Source of the DNA: Christensenellaceae bacterium
GTDB taxonomy: Bacteria; Bacillota; Clostridia; Christensenellales; SZUA-584
DNA: 12,570 bases
Direction of reading: 5' to 3'
NCBI GenBank assembly: GCA_012719815.1
Contig: JAAXZP010000293.1
Span: 1-12,570, forward strand
Shown: piece by piece, positions 7,627-12,570 of the stretch
How the letters are laid out: each line of letters opens with the position of its first letter
Position numbering within the stretch: position 1 is the first letter of the stretch
Notes under the pieces: model-generated
The model's input: the letters and a program-made list of their open reading frames with translations, nothing else
Database searches by the model: none
Told to the model about the DNA's origin: nothing
Program-made: the position numbers and the translations under genes

Positions 7627-7716
7627 CTATATAAATTGCTGGTTGCCCTGTTGCCATTTCCTATAATAAGGATTCATTATGAAGAATATATGAACAGGAC
7701 TTTTATTTTCTGTTAA

Positions 7717-8175
7717 TTAAAGGTCTTTGGACATCACCAGCCGGTCCTCGCCGGGACCGTATTCGTCTTTCACGCTGTCCACCACGGTAAAGCCCAGCTT
7801 CTCGCGGTAGACGGACAATGCGTTGAAGTTGGCGGGGTCCACCGTGAGCATCACGCGCGTGATGCCGTAGCGTTTCAGGTTGGCCAGAGCGTAATTCAAT
7901 AGCGCGGTTCCCACGTTTTGCCCGCGGAACATCGGCAGCACCGCCACGCTCATGAGGTAAGCGACGGAGATGTCCGCCATGCTGCGCATGAAATAGGCGC
8001 AGGCCACCGGCACGTCGTCCTCGTCCACCGCGATGTAAACCTTGCCGTAGCGCATCAGCGGCACGATAACATATTCGTTCAGCGCAGCGTCGCCAAACGC
8101 TTCCTGCTCGATATCCAGTATATTGGAGAGCAGCTCTGCGCTGGGCTTATCCACAGCCCGGAATGTGATGGTCAT
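7717..8175 (-). CDS. GNAT family N-acetyltransferase (RimI-like)
   Basis: This 152-aa single-domain acetyltransferase would transfer acetyl from acetyl-CoA to an amine; the substrate cannot be told. The acetyl-CoA-binding motif A is VAVLPMFRGQNVGTALLNYA (about residues 76-95), with the RGQNVG loop in the expected place. Downstream, MLTVDPANFNALSVYREKLGF matches the motif B region of RimI-type enzymes, where N..A...Y...GF is conserved. The start has a very strong ribosome site (AGGAGGT, seven bases before ATG). It is the last gene of the minus-strand unit, 20 bp after radC, and is followed by a terminator. RimI itself usually sits beside tsaB/tsaD, so this is more likely a paralogue of unknown target. 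Confidence 0.9.
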   Translation of the reverse strand: MTITFRAVDKPSAELLSNILDIEQEAFGDAALNEYVIVPLMRYGKVYIAVDEDDVPVACAYFMRSMADISVAYLMSVAVLPMFRGQNVGTALLNYALANLKRYGITRVMLTVDPANFNALSVYREKLGFTVVDSVKDEYGPGEDRLVMSKDL

Positions 8176-8195
8176 CTATCGAACCTCCTGTGAGC

Positions 8196-8954
8196 TTATT
8201 GCCCGTTCTCCTGCTCGGCCAGCACTTCGGCAAACTGGCGCACGCAGGCATATTCCGCCGCATAAACGTCGCGGCCCGGCAGGTTTCGTTCCAGCATGGA
8301 ATCCGCCTGAAAGCTGAACGTCGCGCTGTCGCTGACGATGATATGGTCCACCAGTTCGATGCCCAGCACCGCGAGCGCGCGCAGTATATCCTGCGTCGCG
8401 CGGATATCGGCGGGCGACGGGCGCACGCTGCCGCCCGGATGGTTGTGCGCGACGATGCACCGCACCGCATGATGGCGCAGCGCCGCCGCCGCAATGCGGC
8501 CGATATGCACCGGCGACTCAGACACGCTGCCCTCCGACAGCCGCTCCGAATGAATCACGCGGTTCTGCGCGTTCAGCCAGATCACATAAATCTGCTCCAC
8601 CGGCTTGCCGTAAAGCAACGCCTTCGCAAAAGCGCAGGCCTCACGGATAGAGCGTATGCAGGGCCGCTTCCCCAGCTTGCTGCGCTCATAGGCGCGGAAA
8701 GCTTCCGGCAGCATCGCGAGAAACGCCGCCGCTTTGGGGCCGATGCCTTTTACCTGCATGAGGTCTTTGGGGTCGGCCTCCAGCACGCCGGCCAGGCTGC
8801 CGAAACGGTCGATCAGCCGGTGGGCGATGCTGTTGGTATCCACGCGCGGCAAAGCGTAAAACAGCAGGAATTCCAGCAGCTCGTGCTCCGCAAAGCCCTC
8901 GAACCCCCCGCTCATGAAACGCTTCGTCAGCCGGTCGCGATGCCCCTCATGCAT
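8196..8954 (-). CDS. radC: RadC family JAB/MPN-domain protein
   Basis: This is a RadC (UPF0758) family protein of 252 aa. The name suggests DNA repair, but that role is doubtful in the family and the true function is unknown. The N-terminal half has a helix-hairpin-helix element (LMQVKGIGPKAAAFL, about residues 65-79). The C-terminal MPN/JAB domain shows AHNHPGGSVRPSPADI with His170, His172, Ser180 and Asp183, and then ELVDHIIVSD. The usual Glu of the JAMM centre (in VHPREVFKEAL of classical RadC) is not there: the matching stretch reads VHIGRIAAAAL, with Arg at that place. This suggests a subfamily with altered or absent metalloprotease activity. ATG 8954 has AAGGA upstream. It lies 12 bp after the fmdB-type gene. 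Confidence 0.92.
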   Translation of the reverse strand: MHEGHRDRLTKRFMSGGFEGFAEHELLEFLLFYALPRVDTNSIAHRLIDRFGSLAGVLEADPKDLMQVKGIGPKAAAFLAMLPEAFRAYERSKLGKRPCIRSIREACAFAKALLYGKPVEQIYVIWLNAQNRVIHSERLSEGSVSESPVHIGRIAAAALRHHAVRCIVAHNHPGGSVRPSPADIRATQDILRALAVLGIELVDHIIVSDSATFSFQADSMLERNLPGRDVYAAEYACVRQFAEVLAEQENGQ

Positions 8955-8966
8955 GGCAACAGTTCC

Positions 8967-9179
8967 TTATGAGCAGCCGCTGCAGCCGATGCAGTTGCCG
9001 CCGCTGCAGCCCCCTCCTGTACCCTTGGAGCTGCCGCTGGCGCCGAAAAAGCACTTGCCCTGGTAACAGCGCGCCACGCGCGGCGAAGCGCACTTAGGGC
9101 AGGGCGGCTTTTTGTCCGCCGAGGTCAGTTCCTCAAATATATGACCGCAGTCTTCGCAGATAAACTTCAGCAGTGGCAT
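8967..9179 (-). CDS. FmdB-type zinc ribbon protein with Cys/Gly-rich tail
   Basis: This 70-aa protein starts with the FmdB/CxxC regulatory-type zinc ribbon: MPLLKFICEDCGHIFEEL, with Cys8/Cys11 and Cys27/Cys30 as the four zinc ligands. After Cys38 and Cys43 it ends in a Gly/Ser linker and a Cys-rich tail GGCSGGNCIGCSGCS (Cys58, 63, 66, 69). Ten Cys in 70 residues point to metal binding or redox sensitivity. Similar tails occur in clostridial relatives. The function of the family is not settled. The ribosome site is weak (GGGTG). It lies 27 bp after corA and 12 bp before radC, so it belongs to the same unit. Confidence 0.88.
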   Translation of the reverse strand: MPLLKFICEDCGHIFEELTSADKKPPCPKCASPRVARCYQGKCFFGASGSSKGTGGGCSGGNCIGCSGCS

Positions 9180-9206
9180 TTTGCATCACCCGTCATGTCA
9201 TGGCAT

Positions 9207-10139
9207 TCATAGCATCTTTTTTCGCCACAGCACCAGCGCAACGATCGCCGTGATGACAAGCGAGATGCCAAGCACGATGTAAAACCCGGTTGGCACATGC
9301 TGAAAGGGCACGGGCACGTTCATGCCCCACAGGCTGGCGACCATCGTGGGCACGGCCATAATAATCGTGATGGAAGTGAGAAGCTTCATCACGATATTGA
9401 GGTTGTTGGATATCACCGAGGCGAACGCGTCCATCGTACCGGTCAATATTTCGCGGTAAATCGCCGCCATCTCAATAGCCTGCTTGTTTTCAATGATGAC
9501 GTCCTCCAAAAGGTCCTCGTCATCCGGGTAGCGCTTGATGAAATTGGTCTTGAGCATCTTCTCCAGCACCACTTCATTGCCTTTCAGCGACGTCGAAAAA
9601 TAAACCAGCGATTTTTCCAGCTTGAGCATCTGGATCAGCTCGCGGTTTTTCATCGACTTATGCAGCGCCGTCTCCACCTGGGTGCTGGCCTTGTCGATCT
9701 GTCGGAGGTACTGCAGGAACTTCGTGCTGGTGCGGTACAAAAGCTGCAGCACAAACCGCGTCTTTTTGCAGGTATCAAAGCCCTTGACACGGTTCTCCAT
9801 AAAGTCCTCGATAATTGTCGTATCCTCCAGGCACACGGTAATGACCATGTTGTCCAGCAACACGATGCCGAGCGGAATCGTGTTGTACACAAACGACGTG
9901 CCTTCCGGCTCCACCACCGGGATGTCGACCAGCACCAACGTCTGGTCTTCCTCGCGCTCGATGCGCGCCGCTTCCTCTTCGTCCAGCGCGGCGGTTAAAA
10001 GGTCGACTAAAACGCCCGTCTGGGCGCATACCTCCTCAATTTCCTCTTTCGTAGGCCGGTTCAGGTGAATCCATACGCCGGGGGAAGCGCAGTTTTGCTC
10101 AAGAAGCTGCCCTTCCACCGTCTTATAATACTGTATCAT
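9207..10139 (-). CDS. corA: CorA family magnesium/divalent-cation channel
   Basis: This 310-aa protein has the build of CorA-type Mg2+ channels: a long soluble cytoplasmic N-terminal part with a long pore helix (about residues 150-245), two C-terminal membrane segments (about 247-271 and 285-305) and the signature GMN at 272-274 in SLWGMNVPVPF. The short positive C-terminus (WRKKML) is typical. It forms pentamers in the inner membrane and takes up Mg2+, possibly also Co2+ or Ni2+. ATG 10139 overlaps the stop of an upstream 37-codon leader ORF as ATGA, and its own ribosome site (AAGGAAAGGCGG) lies inside that ORF. No M-box (ykoK) riboswitch sequence is seen in the leader. It is the first large gene of the corA-fmdB-radC-GNAT unit. 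Confidence 0.95.
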   Translation of the reverse strand: MIQYYKTVEGQLLEQNCASPGVWIHLNRPTKEEIEEVCAQTGVLVDLLTAALDEEEAARIEREEDQTLVLVDIPVVEPEGTSFVYNTIPLGIVLLDNMVITVCLEDTTIIEDFMENRVKGFDTCKKTRFVLQLLYRTSTKFLQYLRQIDKASTQVETALHKSMKNRELIQMLKLEKSLVYFSTSLKGNEVVLEKMLKTNFIKRYPDDEDLLEDVIIENKQAIEMAAIYREILTGTMDAFASVISNNLNIVMKLLTSITIIMAVPTMVASLWGMNVPVPFQHVPTGFYIVLGISLVITAIVALVLWRKKML

Positions 10140-10249
10140 GGGTAAGCACCGCCTTTCCTTAGCTGGCGGCGCGCGTCGTCTAGGCCTGCGCCGGGGTACG
10201 CGCGCCGCGTGTCATGAGTTCGCACAATATAGGGTCTGCGTCCACGCAT
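10136..10249 (-). CDS. Putative 37-aa leader peptide ORF translationally coupled to corA
   Basis: On the minus strand a strong ribosome site (GGAGGTGG) is followed by ATG 10249 and 37 codons. The stop TGA overlaps the corA start as ATGA. The peptide begins MRGRRPYIVRTHDTRRAYPG and ends RKGGAYP; it has nine Arg, three Pro and three Asp. A TTGATT/TATAAT promoter lies about 60 bp upstream, so the ORF starts near position 50 of the transcript. An 11-bp perfect GC hairpin falls inside it. I know no homologue. By analogy, the Salmonella corA leader carries the short ORF corL, and mgtL and mgtP act in mgtA and mgtCBR leaders; any Mg2+-linked role here is inference. It could also be a chance ORF, but promoter, ribosome site and exact coupling together argue against that. 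Confidence 0.6.
   Translation of the reverse strand: MRGRRPYIVRTHDTRRAYPGAGLDDARRQLRKGGAYP
10166..10208 (-). repeat. Perfect 11-bp GC-rich hairpin in the corA leader
   Basis: On the minus strand GCGGCGCGCGT (10208-10198) is the exact reverse complement of ACGCGCGCCGC (10176-10166), with a 21-nt loop. It should be very stable in RNA. It sits inside the leader ORF (about codons 14-28) and ends just before the corA ribosome site. A ribosome translating the leader would melt it. There is no T-run after it, so it is not an intrinsic terminator. Confidence 0.75.
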
Positions 10250-10306
10250 ACCACCTCCGTGAAAATTAGGCCCTGCCGGCGTTAAAGCCGCTTTAAAGCC
10301 ATTGAT

Positions 10307-10334
10307 ATTATAACACGTGGGCGGAATAAATCAA
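10307..10334 (-). promoter_or_regulatory. Sigma-A promoter for the corA leader and operon
   Basis: On the minus strand TTGATT (10334-10329) and TATAAT (10312-10307) are separated by 16 bp. The transcript would start near 10300 and give a leader of about 160 nt before corA. Confidence 0.75.
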
Positions 10335-10367
10335 CCACGCCGGTTTTTCGCTCATCTGTCTTATGCC

Positions 10368-10392
10368 CGCGCCGCATGGCGCGCCGTTTTTT
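10368..10392 (+). terminator. Terminator-like hairpin upstream of the ncRNA promoter
   Basis: CGCGCC (10368-10373), loop GCAT and GGCGCG (10378-10383) form a 6-bp GC stem. Three bases later six T follow (10387-10392). It would stop plus-strand transcripts just before the -35 of the next promoter. No plus-strand gene lies to its left for 4 kb, so what it would terminate is unclear. Confidence 0.35.
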
Positions 10393-10405
10393 AAAACAGC
10401 ACGGT

Positions 10406-10434
10406 TTGACACGCAAAAAACCAGAGCTTATAAT
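10406..10434 (+). promoter_or_regulatory. Perfect consensus sigma-A promoter of the structured ncRNA
   Basis: TTGACA at 10406-10411 and TATAAT at 10429-10434 match the consensus at all twelve positions, with the ideal 17-bp spacer. Transcription should start about 10440-10443, exactly where the outer helix of the RNA begins. No ORF with a ribosome site follows, as expected for a strongly expressed non-coding RNA. Confidence 0.93.
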
Positions 10435-10440
10435 CGCTTT

Positions 10441-10665
10441 TAAAGGCGGTGGGTCTGTGGTTGAAAGTCGAGGCCAGCCGCGGGCGAAACGACCCACGTA
10501 AACCGGCAAAACGCCGGTGAGCATGGCGCGGTTTAGTGGTCAGTCCGGCCGGAAGAAATTCCGAGAGGCACAGTAGTGGGGAGGGGAAAGCCCTTATGAG
10601 CGAACTGCCCGGCCGGCGGATGTGGGGGCAAAGACCAGGTCAGCCGCCGCCTTTAAAAATTTTTT
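10441..10665 (+). ncRNA. Highly structured RNA of about 225 nt, probably raiA RNA class
   Basis: The RNA starts at a perfect promoter and ends at a T-run (10660-10665). Its two ends pair: AAAGGCGG (10442-10449) with CCGCCTTT (10647-10654). Inside are GTGGGTC (10449-10455) with GACCCAC (10491-10497); a perfect hairpin ACCGGC/GCCGGT with loop AAAAC (10502-10518); CGGAA/UUCCG closed by a GAAA tetraloop (10550-10563); and possible TGGTC (10537-10541) with GACCA (10633-10637). No sensible ORF exists. It lacks the marks of RNase P, tmRNA, SRP RNA and 6S RNA that I know. Size and conserved-looking blocks such as GAAAGUCGAGGCCAG remind me of raiA RNA, a clostridial and actinobacterial RNA linked to sporulation and aerotolerance. 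The class name is from memory and needs a covariance-model search; that it is a structured RNA is much surer. Confidence 0.8.
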
Positions 10666-10746
10666 GCCGCAGCGCCGTAAATGTATAATTGTGCTGCATT
10701 GTCCGGAAATAAGTTTTAATAGATCGGTATAGTCATATTTTTGTCA

Positions 10747-10774
10747 TTGCCATAAAAGCGTATTCTGTTATATT
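10747..10774 (+). promoter_or_regulatory. Probable promoter of the YghO-like gene
   Basis: TTGCCA (10747-10752) and TATATT (10769-10774) are separated by 16 bp, within a clearly AT-rich stretch. The leader would run from about 10781 and carries a small hairpin (GCTCA 10787-10791, TGAGC 10798-10802) just before the ribosome site. A second TATAAT at 10684-10689, right after the ncRNA, has no good -35. I see nothing else in 10666-10828. Confidence 0.5.
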
Positions 10775-10828
10775 ATTATTTACTACGCTCATCATGGTGA
10801 GCACATTGGTTGGGGAGTGACATATAGG

Positions 10829-11980
10829 ATGTATGAGGTGAAGGTACTCAAGAAAAAATCGCGTCATATAAAAAAATTCATCAATCTGGAGTTTAAGCTC
10901 TACAAAGGCGACAAGAACTGGGTACCGCCGCTCAAATCGGATACCAAAAAGATGCTGAAAGGTAAAGGCAACCCGCTCGCTCAAAACGGCGAATACACCT
11001 TTTTCATGGTCTATAAGGACAAAAAGCCGGTAGGCCGCGTCATGGTGGCCATCGACGAGGAACTCAACCGCGTGCGCGGCTTTAAGCAGGGTTTCTTCTC
11101 GATGTTTGAATGCATCGACGACGAAGAGGCCGCAAAAGCGCTGCTGGACGCGGCGGGCGCATGGCTTTTGGAGAAAGGTATGGACCGCATGATCGGCCCG
11201 CTTTCCCCCTGCAACGGCGACGACCGCAAGGGCTTCGTGATCATGGGCAACGACGGTCCGCCGGTGCTATTGAACGCATACACCAAGAGCTATTATCCGA
11301 AGCTCGTGGAAAAGTACGGCTTCGAGAAGAACGATGACCATTACGCTTACATATTCGACCCCAAAGAGTTCAACATCGAAAAGTACGTTCGGGCGGTGGA
11401 ATATGCCAAGAAAAAGGGCGGTTTCCGCGTGGATAAGCTCAACGTGAAGGACATTGAAAACGAAGCGCGGGATATCCACAGGATACTGCAAAACAGCGTG
11501 CCCGAGGAGTGGGACTACCTGGTGACGCCGTCGCTGGAAGCGGTCATCAGCGAGTTCAAGAACCTGCTGCCGTTCTACGACGGCCATTACTGTTATATCG
11601 CGCGCAAGGGCGACATCCCCATCGGCTTCATGGTGGCGCTGCCCGACTACAATCAGGTGCTAAAGCACATGAACGGCAAGATACTGCCCATCGGCTGGCT
11701 CAAATACCTGTACTATAAGAGCAAAATCAAAGGCGCGCGCGGCATTGTGCAGATGGTGGACCGAAACTACCAGCACCTGGGGGTCAATTACGCGATGTAT
11801 TTAGAGGTCTATAAGGACTGGCTGGAAACTCAGCTTGATTTCTTTGAAGCGTCGTGCATCGACGAAACCAACCTGGCCTCGCGTCTGGGCATCGAAAGAG
11901 CAGGCGGCAAGCACTACCGCACATACCGCACCTACAAGCTGGACCTGAAAAAGAAATTCGGACTGGAACAAACCAGCTGA
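10829..11980 (+). CDS. YghO-like GNAT-fold protein of unknown substrate
   Basis: This 383-aa protein resembles a family that includes E. coli YghO, built on the acyl-CoA acyltransferase (GNAT) fold. Visible family features: LYKGDKNWVPPLKSDTKKML near the N-terminus (about residues 24-43), PVGRVMVAID, GFFSMFECIDDEEAAKALLDAA, WLLEKGMDRMIGPLSPCNGD, and PPVLLNAYTKSYYPKLVEKYGF. The second half (from about residue 190) looks like another GNAT-related lobe with IPIGFMVALPDYNQ. Biochemical function is unknown. ATG 10829 is preferred because GGGGAGTG lies nine bases upstream; an in-frame GTG at 10817 overlaps that ribosome site. It stands alone, with its own promoter and a strong terminator. Confidence 0.82.
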   Translation: MYEVKVLKKKSRHIKKFINLEFKLYKGDKNWVPPLKSDTKKMLKGKGNPLAQNGEYTFFMVYKDKKPVGRVMVAIDEELNRVRGFKQGFFSMFECIDDEEAAKALLDAAGAWLLEKGMDRMIGPLSPCNGDDRKGFVIMGNDGPPVLLNAYTKSYYPKLVEKYGFEKNDDHYAYIFDPKEFNIEKYVRAVEYAKKKGGFRVDKLNVKDIENEARDIHRILQNSVPEEWDYLVTPSLEAVISEFKNLLPFYDGHYCYIARKGDIPIGFMVALPDYNQVLKHMNGKILPIGWLKYLYYKSKIKGARGIVQMVDRNYQHLGVNYAMYLEVYKDWLETQLDFFEASCIDETNLASRLGIERAGGKHYRTYRTYKLDLKKKFGLEQTS

Positions 11981-11999
11981 CTGATTGGCATCTTACTCG

Positions 12000-12030
12000 A
12001 ACGCCGGTGAATGGCTCTCCGGCGTTTTTT
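12000..12030 (+). terminator. Intrinsic terminator after the YghO-like gene
   Basis: AACGCCGG (12000-12007) pairs perfectly with CCGGCGTT (12019-12026) across an 11-nt loop. The stem runs into TTTTTT. It lies about 20 bp after the stop codon. Confidence 0.92.
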
Positions 12031-12031
12031 C

Positions 12032-12057
12032 TTGATTTTTTCAAGATAATATATAAT
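12032..12057 (+). promoter_or_regulatory. Possible leuS promoter
   Basis: TATAAT at 12052-12057 is a perfect -10. The best -35-like element, TTGATT at 12032-12037, is only 14 bp away; a shifted -10 (TAATAA, 12054-12059) would give 16 bp. The leuS leader is then under 45 nt, too short for a T-box riboswitch. Confidence 0.45.
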
Positions 12058-12078
12058 AATGTTCCAGTAAATGTTCCA
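12058..12078 (+). repeat. Direct repeat AATGTTCCA in the leuS leader
   Basis: AATGTTCCA occurs at 12058-12066 and again at 12070-12078, so the two copies are 12 bp apart, directly after the -10 element. Such placement fits an operator or an RNA element, but two copies of nine bases may also be chance. Confidence 0.4.
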
Positions 12079-12105
12079 AGCGAAATATTGGGGAGTAGTT
12101 TTAAC

Positions 12106-12570
12106 ATGGATTTTTTGCAGATAGAAAGAAAGTGGCAGAAACGCTGGGAAGAAACGGGGCTCTATAAATTCAACCGCGACCGCGTGGATAAGAAAAAGTA
12201 CATCCTCGAGATGTTCTCCTATCCGTCCTTCGCCAAACTGCATCTCGGCCACTGGTACAACTACGGCCTGTCCGATACGTATGCGCGCTTTAAGCGCATG
12301 CAGGGCTGGGAAGTGTTCCAGCCGATGGGCTTCGACGCTTTCGGCCTGCCCGCGGAAAACTACGCCATCAAAACGGGCATCCACCCGGAAGATTCCACGC
12401 TCAGCAACATCGAGACCATGGAGAAGCAGCTCCGCGAGATGGGCGCGATGTTCGACTGGGATTACGAGATCAAAACCTGCCTGCCGGAATACTATAAATG
12501 GACGCAGTGGTGCTTCCTGCAGCTTTACAAGCGGGGCCTGGCTTACCGCAAGGCCGCCCCGGTCAACTGG
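12106..12570 (+). CDS. leuS: Leucyl-tRNA synthetase, 3'-truncated by window edge
   Basis: This is the class I synthetase that charges tRNA-Leu. The first 155 codons are visible. The N-terminus FLQIERKWQKRWEETGLYKF is typical of LeuRS. The class I HIGH motif appears as HLGH in AKLHLGHWYNYG, within the first 50 residues, and is followed by YARFKRMQGWEVFQPMGFD and AFGLPAENYAIKTGIHPED. Further on come NIETMEKQLREMGAMFDWDY and LPEYYKWTQW. This is the form common in Clostridia. ATG 12106 has GGGGAG ten bases upstream. The reading frame stays open to the window end; about 80 percent of the gene lies outside. Confidence 0.97.
   Translation, partial: MDFLQIERKWQKRWEETGLYKFNRDRVDKKKYILEMFSYPSFAKLHLGHWYNYGLSDTYARFKRMQGWEVFQPMGFDAFGLPAENYAIKTGIHPEDSTLSNIETMEKQLREMGAMFDWDYEIKTCLPEYYKWTQWCFLQLYKRGLAYRKAAPVNW

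Noticed and set aside
7504..7716. 70-codon plus-strand frame between rqcP and the acetyltransferase
   Set aside because: It covers the rqcP promoter and the terminator hairpin on the other strand, and has no ribosome site or recognisable protein features.
9297..9998. 233-codon plus-strand frame opposite corA
   Set aside because: It is a shadow of corA with a His/Arg/Gln-rich product and no start signals.
10140..10300. M-box (ykoK) magnesium riboswitch in the corA leader
   Set aside because: The conserved M-box core sequence that I know is absent, and the region is better explained by a leader ORF and one hairpin.
10282..10524. 80-codon minus-strand frame upstream of corA
   Set aside because: It crosses both promoters and the 5' part of the structured RNA; no ribosome site and no protein-like features.
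10441..10665. RNase P RNA, tmRNA, SRP RNA or 6S RNA
   Set aside because: No RNase P conserved regions, no tRNA-like ends or tag frame, no SRP tetraloop region, and no 6S-like long open duplex could be recognised.
1..12570. CRISPR arrays, insertion sequences, prophage genes or tRNA genes
   Set aside because: I saw no regularly spaced repeats, transposase or integrase motifs, terminal inverted repeats or tRNA cloverleaf in the window.

Overview
The window looks like the chromosome of a GC-rich, spore-forming Clostridia-type Firmicute. The reasons are a Spo0A response regulator, the conserved yybS-gdpP-rplI-dnaB block, an RqcP (YabO-type) S4 protein, a clostridial-type LeuRS N-terminus, strong Shine-Dalgarno sites and TTGACA/TATAAT-type promoters. 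Placement near Christensenellales is only a guess, from the protein style and the type of structured RNA present.

Left part, plus strand (1-5995): the 3' part of spo0A, cut just after the phospho-acceptor Asp codon, ends in an intrinsic terminator. A new promoter then drives a compact operon: a MazG-like protein, a YybS/DUF2232 membrane protein (long overlap, probable TTG start), the c-di-AMP phosphodiesterase gdpP (GTGA overlap with yybS), ribosomal protein L9 and the replicative helicase dnaB. A bidirectional hairpin at 6033-6059 separates this operon from the convergent minus-strand genes.

Middle part, minus strand (6117-10334): two transcription units. The distal one is rqcP-ispDF (ribosome quality control plus a fused two-step isoprenoid enzyme) with an extended -10 promoter. 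The proximal one is a short leader ORF, corA, an fmdB-type zinc ribbon, a RadC family protein and a GNAT acetyltransferase, closed by a terminator at 7591-7626. The corA leader is the most interesting protein-level find: a sigma-A promoter, a strong ribosome site, a 37-codon Arg-rich ORF whose stop overlaps the corA start as ATGA, and a perfect 11-bp GC hairpin inside that ORF.

Right part, plus strand (10406-12570): a perfect consensus promoter (TTGACA, 17 bp, TATAAT) drives a highly structured RNA of about 225 nt. I think it belongs to the raiA RNA class, but the class name comes from memory. Then come a monocistronic GNAT-fold protein of the YghO type with its own promoter and terminator, and the first 155 codons of leuS.

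The window is mostly ordinary housekeeping. The accessory signals are concentrated in the 580-bp interval 10250-10828 and in the corA leader next to it.
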